Positions 43,581 to 51,494 of a stretch of DNA of 64,000 bases are shown piece by piece; the first letter of the stretch is position 1; every line of letters begins with the position of its first letter. Under the pieces are notes generated by a model. The model did no database searches, had not been told where the DNA came from, and was given only the letters and a program-made list of their open reading frames with translations. The stretch is from positions 1 to 64,000 of the forward strand of contig NZ_JALBWV010000022.1 in the NCBI RefSeq assembly GCF_022678645.1, read 5' to 3'. The position numbers and the translations under genes were made by a program. Source of the stretch: Saccharopolyspora soli. GTDB lineage: Bacteria; Actinomycetota; Actinomycetes; Mycobacteriales; Pseudonocardiaceae.

Positions 43581-44747
43581 TCATGCCCCCGCAGCCAGCT
43601 CGGCGGCCTTGTCGGCCGCACCGTCCATGGTGTCCACCATCGTCACGACCGGGTGGTTGGCCTCGGCCAGGATGCGACGGCCCTCCTCGACGTTGTTGCC
43701 GTCGAGCCGGACGATCAGCGGCTTGGTGGCCTCGTCGCCCAGGATCTTCAGCGCCTGCACGATGCCGTTGGCAACCGCGTCGCAGGCAGTGATACCGCCG
43801 AAGACGTTGACGAACACCGACTTCACAGCCGGGTCACCGAGGATGACGTCCAGCCCGGCGGCCATCACCTCGGCCGAGGCGCCGCCGCCGATGTCCAGGA
43901 AGTTGGCGGGTTTCACACCGTTGTGCTTCTCGCCCGCGTAGGCCACCACGTCCAACGTGGACATGACCAGCCCGGCGCCATTGCCGATAATGCCGACCTC
44001 GCCGTCCAGCTTGACGTAGTTGAGGCCCTTCTCCTTGGCCTTGGCCTCCAGCGGGTCCTCCGCGGCCTTGTCCACCAGCTCGGCGTGCGCGGCGTGGCGG
44101 AACGCGGCGTTCTCGTCCAGCGTGACCTTGCCGTCCAGCGCGATGATCTTGCCCTGCGGGTCCTTGACCAGCGGGTTGATCTCGACCAGCGTGGCGTCCT
44201 CGGAGACGAACGTCTCCCAGAGCTGGACGATCACTTCGGCGACCTGATCGGCGACATCGGCCGGGAAGTTGGCAGCGGTGACGATCTCCCGAGCCTTGTC
44301 CTGGTCGACGCCCTCGATCGGGTTGATCGCGATCTTGGCCAGCGCTTCGGGCTTGGTCGCCGCGACCTCTTCGATCTCCATCCCGCCCTCGATCGAGGCC
44401 ATCGCGAGGAAGTTGCGGTTGGCGCGGTCGAGCAGGAACGAGAAGTAGTACTCCTCGGCGATGTCGGAGGCGGTGGCGACCAGAACCTTGCGGGTGATGT
44501 GGCCCTTGATGTCCAGACCGAGGATGGCCTCGGCCTTGGCCTCGGCGTCGTCCGGGGTCTCGGCCAGCTTCACACCGCCAGCCTTGCCCCGGCCCCCGGT
44601 CTTGACCTGGGCCTTGATCACGACGGGCCCGCCCAATTCCGCGGCGGCTGCCTTGGCCCCTTGTGGGTCGGTTGCCACGGCGCCGGGCAGCGTCGGCACT
44701 CCGTGGGAAGCGAAGATCTCCTTCGCCTGGTACTCGTACAGGTCCAC
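43581..44747 (-). CDS. sucC: succinyl-CoA synthetase beta subunit
   Basis: 388 residues, [23 protein letters not shown] at the N-terminus, ATP-grasp loop [20 protein letters not shown], and the C-terminal [17 protein letters not shown] and [10 protein letters not shown] segments. GTG start with AGGAG six bases upstream. Co-transcribed with sucD; a hairpin ends the operon. Confidence 0.97.
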   Translation of the reverse strand: MDLYEYQAKEIFASHGVPTLPGAVATDPQGAKAAAAELGGPVVIKAQVKTGGRGKAGGVKLAETPDDAEAKAEAILGLDIKGHITRKVLVATASDIAEEYYFSFLLDRANRNFLAMASIEGGMEIEEVAATKPEALAKIAINPIEGVDQDKAREIVTAANFPADVADQVAEVIVQLWETFVSEDATLVEINPLVKDPQGKIIALDGKVTLDENAAFRHAAHAELVDKAAEDPLEAKAKEKGLNYVKLDGEVGIIGNGAGLVMSTLDVVAYAGEKHNGVKPANFLDIGGGASAEVMAAGLDVILGDPAVKSVFVNVFGGITACDAVANGIVQALKILGDEATKPLIVRLDGNNVEEGRRILAEANHPVVTMVDTMDGAADKAAELAAGA

Positions 44748-45099
44748 TCGACTCTCCTGCGACGTCGGTGTCGGACTCCGGTGACGATATCGACCTGCAA
44801 TGAGGCATGGGGCGGCGCACCTGGTGAACTGCCTCACCTGAGATAAGGCGTTAAGCCTGGTCGAACCGTCCAGCACGGAGATTCGCCTGCTCTGGCAGGC
44901 CGATATCGACGTTCGTGGTGACGAACGGAACAACGCACCGTGACGGTGTTCCTGGCATTCTCGACCGAGCGCTCGGCCTGGGCAAGACCTCAAACAGAGG
45001 GAATTGCGAAAACTCGGCCTCGGGCAGGCCGCCGCGCCCCCGCTCACGGCTCGACCGAGTACGAATTTTCCCTGATCAGCACCCATGCGCGCAGCCGGA
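44748..45099 (-). other. upstream region of sucCD
   Basis: 352 bases holding the sucCD promoter region and no gene. A perfect 12-bp palindrome CCGAGCGCTCGG at about 44965-44976 is the only clear dyad. Confidence 0.4.
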
Positions 45100-46809
45100 T
45101 CACGCGGTGCGTGGGCTGCGAACGGCGGCGAGGGCGGTGCCGAGCAACACCACCACGCAGGCCACGCCGAACCACAGTCCCAGGCCAGGCGTCGAGTCCG
45201 GTAGCCGCTCGGCGGTCAGCGGGAATTCGAGCACCCGGACCGCGACGACCAGCGCGGCCCCGCACAGCAGCGCGGCAGCCCGAGCGGGGCGGCACATCGG
45301 CGCCACCACGGCCGCGCCCACCACGGCGACCAGCGCGATCACCAATCCCCAGGACGTCGTGCCGAAGGCGGTGAACACGCCGGGCGCGGTGTAGTCCGGG
45401 GCGGTCACCACCGGAACGCTGAACGCACCGGCACCGAGCAGCAAGGCGACCAGCGACGGGAAGAGCACCAAGCGGTGCATCGCGATCTCGGTGAGGTCGA
45501 CGTCATCCCGCTCCACAGCTCCGGCGATGGCAGCAGTGGCCGCCGCGAACCCGGCGAAGAGCACCGCGATCCCGGCTGCCCAGGCACCGAATCCGGCATG
45601 CGCGTCGGCTGCCTGCACGGCTGTGAACACCGCGTCGAGCACACCGGCCGCGGCGAACGGGATCACCGCCCACACCACTGCCAGCATCGGACGCAACCAA
45701 AGCGCGGCACGCGGCACCAGCAGGCCAGCCCCGAGCACCACCAGGAAGATCCCGGCGGGCCACAGCATCCGCGCGGGATACGGAGACGGATCGCGCAACC
45801 CGAAGGGCATCTCCACCTGCGGCATGGCCGCCGCGAGCACCGCCAGCGCACCGGCTGCCAGCGCGAGCACGGCCGACAGGGTGATCAACCGGGTCAGCGC
45901 TGGCAGGCGCAGCTCTTCGGGCTCGGTGGACTCGGCGCGCCCGGCGGGCACTGCCAGGACGGCCAGCGCGACGACCGCGACCAGTCCCAGCACGGGTCCC
46001 CAGGCGAACCGGATGTCGTCGAGCACTGCGGCGGAGACCAACGGCGGCACAGCCACACCGGCCAACGCGGCGGCCACGCCGAGCAGCCCGCCGCGGGCGA
46101 AGTCCGGATCGGTGGAACCCGCCACGAACCCAGCGGCGCTCGGCACGCCGATGGCGAGCAGGACGCTGCCGATCAGCACCAGCAGCGGCCCGTCGAGGGC
46201 CGGGTGCGACAGCAAGTACGGATCATCGGACCCGAACGGCGCCATCAGGACACCGACAACAGCGAGCACGCTGGCGCAAAGCACGAGCGTGAGCAGACCT
46301 TGCCGGTGCGATCCCGTTCCCGCGTCACCGTGCTCGGTGCCGCGCACCGCGATGACTCCAGCGACGATCACCGCGACATGTCCGGCCATGAGCAGCCAAA
46401 CCCCGATCGACGGGGCGAAGGGTTCGAGGCTTGCCACCCGTAGCAGTTCGGGGCGCGTGGCCAGCCCGGCGTCGACGACCAACTGCAGGTCCAGCACCAG
46501 GCGTCCGAGGGCGAGCACTGCCGGGCCGACGAGCAGCGCAGCAGCTGTTGCGTGCCGCCCCAGGCGAGCGAAGACAATCGCCGCAGCGGGCGCGAGCAGG
46601 GCGAGCACCAGCAACAGGGGCCACGCCGGGAACGCCGCCGATGCGCTGGGAACAACGAGTCCGAGCAACGGCCCGAGGCCGACGAGCAGGGCGCCGACGA
46701 TGGAGACGGCGATCGCGACTCGCAGTTGCGTCGGGGGAGCTGGGGCTGGCCGTGGATTCGTGGCCGGAGCCGACGAACCGCCGGACGGGATGTCAGGCCG
46801 CGCAGTCAC
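45100..46809 (-). CDS. polytopic membrane protein of unknown function
   Basis: About 569 residues from the GTG at 46809, with roughly 14-16 hydrophobic segments rich in Ala, Val and Leu and few charged loops ([15 protein letters not shown], [14 protein letters not shown]). No transporter or enzyme motif is recognised. It lies upstream of sucCD on the same strand, separated by 352 bp, and opposite the M23 gene. Start uncertain because no good ribosome binding site is present. Confidence 0.7.
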   Translation of the reverse strand: MTARPDIPSGGSSAPATNPRPAPAPPTQLRVAIAVSIVGALLVGLGPLLGLVVPSASAAFPAWPLLLVLALLAPAAAIVFARLGRHATAAALLVGPAVLALGRLVLDLQLVVDAGLATRPELLRVASLEPFAPSIGVWLLMAGHVAVIVAGVIAVRGTEHGDAGTGSHRQGLLTLVLCASVLAVVGVLMAPFGSDDPYLLSHPALDGPLLVLIGSVLLAIGVPSAAGFVAGSTDPDFARGGLLGVAAALAGVAVPPLVSAAVLDDIRFAWGPVLGLVAVVALAVLAVPAGRAESTEPEELRLPALTRLITLSAVLALAAGALAVLAAAMPQVEMPFGLRDPSPYPARMLWPAGIFLVVLGAGLLVPRAALWLRPMLAVVWAVIPFAAAGVLDAVFTAVQAADAHAGFGAWAAGIAVLFAGFAAATAAIAGAVERDDVDLTEIAMHRLVLFPSLVALLLGAGAFSVPVVTAPDYTAPGVFTAFGTTSWGLVIALVAVVGAAVVAPMCRPARAAALLCGAALVVAVRVLEFPLTAERLPDSTPGLGLWFGVACVVVLLGTALAAVRSPRTA

Positions 46810-47122
46810 CGCGCCGACGCTAGCAACCCCGAGTCCGCGCGCCGCCACCGGACGCGCCCCTCCGGGACATCCCCGATGGCGAACCGACCGAACGGAGCAC
46901 TTGCAGCTGCCCATCAAGCCGCTCTTAGAGTGTGACTCGCATCACTTTCTGCTACTGCGAGATATCTGGATCGAGGCATCTCGGAGCCCGCGATCGGCCA
47001 ATCGGTGGCGGGTGTCGTCGATCACGAAGCCGCAGGCAGTTTCGTTGCGCGACGACCACACCCAGTATCCACGCACGCCTGACATCCGGGCCTTGCCGAA
47101 CACGCGCCGTATCCGGTGCGTC

Positions 47123-47176
47123 ACGGACCGGGATTTGCCCCTAGGGGATCAGCTTGGTTACTGTCCCCCGGTCCGT
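47123..47176 (+). promoter_or_regulatory. structured leader hairpin upstream of the M23 gene
   Basis: ACGGACCGGG (47123-47132) pairs perfectly with 47167-47176, enclosing an internal CCCCTAGGGG dyad. In the plus orientation it lies 72 bp before the M23 start and could be a 5'-UTR regulator or a terminator; a known riboswitch class was not recognised. The rest of 46810-47248 holds no supported gene; a 60-codon minus-strand frame at 46942-47124 lacks family features. Confidence 0.45.
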
Positions 47177-47248
47177 TGTCACGGTCTGATCACGAAGGAC
47201 AACCTTCGGCCGGTTCCCCGACCGGCCCCGGGATCCCCGCCCGGAAAC

Positions 47249-48325
47249 GTGATCCGGCTCCCCGAGACGGAAGGGCAGGCATTGGCTCGACACCGCTCCC
47301 CCGGCGGCGTAGCACACCCCCCGGCCTATGTGGAGGCGTCCCCCGACGACCCCTCCAGCAGTCCGGGCAGGACCCGGGATTCCACACCCGCATCGGTCTG
47401 GCGCGGCCGGGTGGTCGTCGCCGCTGTCGCCGCTGGCGCCTTCGCTGCCGCCGGTCAGTCGATGGCCGCCGGTGAGGGAAACGCCGCCCCGGACCACGAC
47501 TTCGACCCGTCGGACGCCTCGGCCTCGCTCAACAACGCGATGGTCGACCCCTCCTACACCGGCATGGGCGGCAGCGCCCCCGCTCCGGCGATGCTCCCGG
47601 TCGCGAAGACCTCGGACGCTGGCGCCGAGATGGAGAAGCTCGTCAAGAGCGAGCGGATCAACCAGGAACGCGACGCCGCTCGGATCGCCGCCGAGGAAGC
47701 AGCGCGGGCGCCTAAGTTCGTCCTTCCAGCCTTGGGCAACTTCACCTCCGGTTTCGGTGGTCGTTGGGGCACCACGCACTACGGCATCGACATCGCCAAC
47801 GCCAAGGGCACACCGATCTATTCCGTCGCCGACGGAGTCGTGATCGAAGCGGGTCCGGCCAGCGGTTTCGGCCTGTGGGTGCGGGTTCAGCACAACGACG
47901 GCACGATCACCGTCTACGGCCACGTCAACACCATCACGGTCGACGAGGGCGACAAGGTCAAGGCAGGCGACCAGATCGCCACGATGGGAAATCGCGGCTT
48001 CTCCACCGGTACGCACCTGCACTTCGAGGTGTGGAACGCCAGCGGTAAGAAGATCAACCCGCTGCCCTGGATGCAAGCACGCGGCTCACTCTTCAGGCCG
48101 TGGCGGCCGGATTACTGTCGTCTCAACCGGTGCCAGCGCGCCATCAGTTCAGGGACCTCGCCGCGCACGAACTCGAAGAACTGCCGCGTTTCGTCCAGGC
48201 GCATCCCCGCCCGCGAGTCCGGGCCGAGGGCCGCCACGCCGTCGGCGAGCGTCCGTTCCCAGGCGACCATTTCCGCGTCGCGGTTCATGATGCTGGCGTA
48301 CCAAAGATCGTCGACCAACCGGTAG
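47249..48325 (+). CDS. M23-family peptidoglycan endopeptidase, frame runs past usual end
   Basis: 358 residues as read. An N-terminal membrane anchor (VVVAAVAAGAFAAAGQS, about residues 55-72), a helical spacer, then the LytM domain with zinc ligands in TTHYGIDIANAKG (H, D) and GTHLHFEVW (HLH). It cuts cross-bridges or cross-links in peptidoglycan. The domain ends at about 48085 (KINPLPWMQARG), where homologues stop; here the frame continues about 80 residues, antisense to the MarR gene. The next codon is TCA, one base from TGA. The orthologous slot in M. tuberculosis is Rv0950c. The start is uncertain. Confidence 0.85.
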   Translation: MIRLPETEGQALARHRSPGGVAHPPAYVEASPDDPSSSPGRTRDSTPASVWRGRVVVAAVAAGAFAAAGQSMAAGEGNAAPDHDFDPSDASASLNNAMVDPSYTGMGGSAPAPAMLPVAKTSDAGAEMEKLVKSERINQERDAARIAAEEAARAPKFVLPALGNFTSGFGGRWGTTHYGIDIANAKGTPIYSVADGVVIEAGPASGFGLWVRVQHNDGTITVYGHVNTITVDEGDKVKAGDQIATMGNRGFSTGTHLHFEVWNASGKKINPLPWMQARGSLFRPWRPDYCRLNRCQRAISSGTSPRTNSKNCRVSSRRIPARESGPRAATPSASVRSQATISASRFMMLAYQRSSTNR

Positions 48326-48591
48326 TGATCGCGCCGCTCTCCTGGGCTGCGTTCGCGCACCACCAGCTTCACCTGCGCCAGGTAGCGGACCGCGCCGGAG
48401 ACCGCGGCAGGACTCACGTCCAGGACGTCGGCGAGCTCACCAGCGGTGCGGCGCCCCTCCTCGGCGGCCAGCAGACTCGCGAAGACCCGCGCCGCCATCC
48501 TCGGTAGGCCAGCATTGGTCAGGTCCAAGGCGAATTGCTCGACGAACCGCCGAACCTCCTCCGGTTCCCCAGTCCCTTCGTCGCGCGCCAT
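48112..48591 (-). CDS. MarR/GbsR-type regulator
   Basis: 159 residues from the ATG with GTGAGGA nearby (an ATG ten codons earlier is also possible). Winged helix: RTAGELADVLDVSPAAVSGAVRYLAQVKLVVRERSPGERRDHYRL. The C-terminal helices form the dimer region. It diverges from the double methyltransferase gene, and an operator-like dyad (48648-48665) lies between, so it likely controls that gene and itself. Confidence 0.87.
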   Translation of the reverse strand: MARDEGTGEPEEVRRFVEQFALDLTNAGLPRMAARVFASLLAAEEGRRTAGELADVLDVSPAAVSGAVRYLAQVKLVVRERSPGERRDHYRLVDDLWYASIMNRDAEMVAWERTLADGVAALGPDSRAGMRLDETRQFFEFVRGEVPELMARWHRLRRQ

Positions 48592-48647
48592 GTCCCGATC
48601 CTCACCAACCTTCTCGATCATCGGGAAGATTTTATACGGTTTCTATA

Positions 48648-48665
48648 TTTCACGAAGTTGTGAAA
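48648..48665. promoter_or_regulatory. probable MarR/GbsR operator
   Basis: TTTCAC-GAAGTT-GTGAAA is a perfect 6-6-6 dyad; wider arms GGTTTC...GAAACC frame it. It lies 20 bp before the methyltransferase start and is in an unusually AT-rich patch. Confidence 0.6.
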
Positions 48666-48684
48666 CCAGTGTAGCTTGGGCGCC

Positions 48685-50313
48685 GTGACCGAACAGATCC
48701 AGTTGACCGGTGTGCAAGCAACGCTTCTCGGCCCGCTCTACGCGCGGGCGGTGGACTCCCGCAGGCCCGATCCGGTGCTCGGCGACGAGTCCGCCGATCG
48801 ACTGCTGAACCGCTTCGGCTCCGACCTCTCCGCCAAGCTCAGCGTCGGGGACCGGATGACGGTGATCCTGCGGGCCAAGGAACTCGACGACTGGGTCGCC
48901 GACTACCTCGCCGAACACCCCGACGCGGTGGTGCTGCACCTCGCTTGCGGCCTGGACAGCCGCGCCTTCCGGCTCGACCTGCCCGCTGGCGTGAACTGGT
49001 ACGACGTCGACATGCCGAACGTCATCGAGTTGCGCGACCAGCTGTACCCGGACACCCCGGAGAACTACCGCACGATCGCGAGTTCGGTGACCGAACCGGA
49101 ATGGCTCGATGAGATTCCGACGGGACGACCGACGCTGGTCGTAGCCGAAGGGCTGACCATGTACCTGACCGAAGCGGATGGGGTCGCGCTGCTGCGACGG
49201 CTCGTCGAGCGCTTCCAGGTCGGCGAGATGATGTTCGACGCCGTCTTGCCCTACACCGTCCGACTGGCGGGCTACTCGCGTTTCCTGGCCCGGACCGGCG
49301 CCGAATTCCACTGGGGCATCGGCAATCCGCACACCCTGGAGCTGCGGGTGCCCGGACTCCGCCTGCAACGTGAGCAAACGCTGGTGGATCGGCCCGGCCT
49401 GGCGAAGATGACGGCCGGTGAACGGGCCGCCGCGAAGATCATGAACAGCACCAGGTCGATGCGCAACGCGCTGCGCCTGCTGCGCTACAGCTTCGTCCAC
49501 CGGCCGGTGGAGAAGGTCGAGCTCACCGGATCGCAGGCGACCATGCTCGCCACTGTCTACCTGCGCGCGCTGGACAACCGCTCGGACGATCCGATGCTCG
49601 GCGACCGCTGGGCCGAGGAGGCGGTGCAGCGCATCGATTTCGACTTCGACAAGTTCAAGATGGGGGCGCGCAATGCCGGTTCGGTGGCGATCCGCGCCAA
49701 GGCCCTGGACCGCTGGGCCGAGGAGGCCATCCGGCCCGAGATGACGGTGCTGCACCTCGGCTGCGGGCTCGACAGCCGTTTCGAGCGCGTCGATCCGCCA
49801 GCGGGCGTCGAGTGGTACGACATCGACCAGCCGGACGTCATCGACCTGCGCAAGCGCCTCTTCCCGGAATCCCCGCACCGCCACACGATCGCCTCGTCGG
49901 TGACCGCACCCGACCTGCTCGACGACATCCCAGGCGACCGACCGGTCCTGATGATCGCCGAAGGACTCACCATGTACCTGTCCGAATCGGACGGTATCGC
50001 GCTGCTGCGCCGGATCACCGAACACTTCCCGAGCGGGGAGCTGCTTTTCGATGCCTTCAGCTGCCTGGGCGTTCGAGTGTCCAACCGGTTCAACCCCGCG
50101 GTGGTGCAGGCCGGGGCGCACCTGGAGTGGGGCATCGACGATCCGCGATCGCTGGAAACCGCAGTGCCGGGCCTGCGGCTGATCGACGAGTGGTCGTTCA
50201 CCGATGCCCCGGAGCTGGACCGGTACCCGATGCCGGTGCGGGCAGCGCTGCACGCATCCGGGCACTTCACTCCGCTTCGCCGTCTCGGCAGGATGCTCCG
50301 CTACCGCTTCTGA
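48685..50313 (+). CDS. double-domain LCMT-type SAM methyltransferase
   Basis: 542 residues consisting of two complete, similar methyltransferase domains of the leucine-carboxyl-methyltransferase/TcmP type (residues about 1-270 and 275-542). Parallel motifs: VELTGSQATML / IQLTGVQATLL, VLHLACGLDSRAFRLD / VLHLGCGLDSRFERVD, WYDVDMPNVIELR / WYDIDQPDVIDLR, IASSVTEPEWLDEIP / IASSVTAPDLLDDIP and VVAEGLTMYL / MIAEGLTMYL. Both SAM loops look intact. Substrate unknown; such enzymes O-methylate carboxyl or hydroxyl groups of metabolites. GTG start, probably regulated by the divergent MarR protein. Confidence 0.88.
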   Translation: MTEQIQLTGVQATLLGPLYARAVDSRRPDPVLGDESADRLLNRFGSDLSAKLSVGDRMTVILRAKELDDWVADYLAEHPDAVVLHLACGLDSRAFRLDLPAGVNWYDVDMPNVIELRDQLYPDTPENYRTIASSVTEPEWLDEIPTGRPTLVVAEGLTMYLTEADGVALLRRLVERFQVGEMMFDAVLPYTVRLAGYSRFLARTGAEFHWGIGNPHTLELRVPGLRLQREQTLVDRPGLAKMTAGERAAAKIMNSTRSMRNALRLLRYSFVHRPVEKVELTGSQATMLATVYLRALDNRSDDPMLGDRWAEEAVQRIDFDFDKFKMGARNAGSVAIRAKALDRWAEEAIRPEMTVLHLGCGLDSRFERVDPPAGVEWYDIDQPDVIDLRKRLFPESPHRHTIASSVTAPDLLDDIPGDRPVLMIAEGLTMYLSESDGIALLRRITEHFPSGELLFDAFSCLGVRVSNRFNPAVVQAGAHLEWGIDDPRSLETAVPGLRLIDEWSFTDAPELDRYPMPVRAALHASGHFTPLRRLGRMLRYRF

Positions 50314-50440
50314 TCCCGAGCGATTTCGCGCAGTGCCGGTTCTGCGTCCCGCGCTAGGCACGGCGTGCCCGACGGCGAGTTCTGGACGGCGGTAGGTACG
50401 CAGCCGTGGGACGGTGGTCGCCGAACCGGAGGTGGAAACG

Positions 50441-50791
50441 ATGATCAACGGTGCTCATCTGTTGTTGTTCAGCCGGGACGCCGAGCAGGATCGGGCTTTC
50501 TTCCGCGATGTGCTCGGGTTCAGGTCCGTGGATGCCGGAGGTGGATGGCTGATCTTCGGGCTGCCGCCCGCCGAGCTCGCCACCCACCCGACCGACGGAG
50601 ACCCCAGCTGCGAGCTGTACCTGATGTGCGACGACGTTGCGGCCACCGTCAGCCAGTTGCAGGCCAAGGGGGTCGACGTCACGCGCCCGGTCAGCGACGA
50701 GGGTTGGGGGCTGCTCACCGCGATCCGCCTACCCAGCGGCACCGAAATCGGGCTCTACGAACCCAAGCACCCGCGACCGGTCAGTACGTAG
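50441..50791 (+). CDS. VOC (glyoxalase/bleomycin-resistance fold) protein
   Basis: 116 residues, single VOC domain: HLLLFSRDAEQDRAFFRDVLGF, then GGWLIFGLPPAELA and a closing LPSGTEIGLYEP. The usual metal ligands (His near the start, Glu near the end: EIGLYE) appear present. GGAGG lies eight bases before the ATG. Substrate unknown; no partner gene. Confidence 0.87.
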   Translation: MINGAHLLLFSRDAEQDRAFFRDVLGFRSVDAGGGWLIFGLPPAELATHPTDGDPSCELYLMCDDVAATVSQLQAKGVDVTRPVSDEGWGLLTAIRLPSGTEIGLYEPKHPRPVST

Positions 50792-50937
50792 CCAGACCGT
50801 GCGCGCCGGGATTTCGCGGGACTGGCGTTGATTTCGCTTGAAACCGCGTGGACGAAGGACAAGGTCCCGATCAGTCCTCTTTGGACTGCGGAACTCTCGC
50901 TCGCCGCAGGTGCTTTGCGTCTGCCAGGATTGGTTTC

Positions 50938-51372
50938 GTGGAATCCAGCAGCGATCACCTTTTTCGGGGCCCCTTCGTCGGGACCAGTGCGGTCGTGGTG
51001 CGGGACGGGCGGGTGTTGCTCGGGCGACGGTTGGGAGCCCACGGCGCCGGGGAATGGTCGTTTCCCGGCGGCAAGGTCGACGCCGGGGAGTCGCCGGAGC
51101 ACGCCACCGCGCGCGAGCTGGCGGAGGAGACCGGCCTGGTCGCCACCGCCGTCACGCCGATCGGTTGGACCAGCGATGTTTTCGCCGCCGAAGGGCTGCA
51201 CTTCGTCACGCTGCACCACCTCGTCATCGCTAGCGGCGAGCCGACGGTCCAGGAGCCGGACAAGCTCGAAGGCTGGAGCTGGCACGCCTGGGACGCGCTG
51301 CCCAGCCCGCTGTTCGGACCGGTTCAAGCGCTGATCGCCGACGGCTGGCGACCGCCGACTGAATCTCGTTGA
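50938..51372 (+). CDS. Nudix hydrolase
   Basis: 144 residues. The Nudix box is complete: GGKVDAGESPEHATARELAEETGL matches G-5x-E-7x-R-E-U-x-E-E-x-G-U. The surrounding pattern (SAVVVRDGRVLLGRRLGAHGAGEWSFPGGKV, W-x-W-H-A-W-D-A-L-P) resembles nucleotide-sanitising NUDT15/MutT-like enzymes. GTG start. It converges with pcrA. Confidence 0.88.
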   Translation: MESSSDHLFRGPFVGTSAVVVRDGRVLLGRRLGAHGAGEWSFPGGKVDAGESPEHATARELAEETGLVATAVTPIGWTSDVFAAEGLHFVTLHHLVIASGEPTVQEPDKLEGWSWHAWDALPSPLFGPVQALIADGWRPPTESR

Positions 51373-51430
51373 GCGTCGTCAGTACCTGACTTTTCCCTGT
51401 CGCGCGCGCTGCGGCGGGCGGCGGTGTGGC

Positions 51431-51489
51431 GGTTTTCGCGCGAAACCGGTGCTTTCCGCGGGGAGCGGATGACGGTTTCGCGCGAAACC
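51431..51489. repeat. pair of TTTCGCGCGAAA palindromes
   Basis: GGTTTTCGCGCGAAACC (51431-51447) and the perfect palindrome GGTTTCGCGCGAAACC (51474-51489) lie 26 bp apart between the Nudix and pcrA gene ends, the second directly at the pcrA stop. A degenerate relative is at 50829-50844. Confidence 0.6.
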
Positions 51490-51494
51490 ACGGT

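Noticed and set aside
46942..47124. 60-codon minus-strand frame as a small gene
   Set aside because: No ribosome binding site or recognised family; overlaps the structured leader region of the M23 gene.
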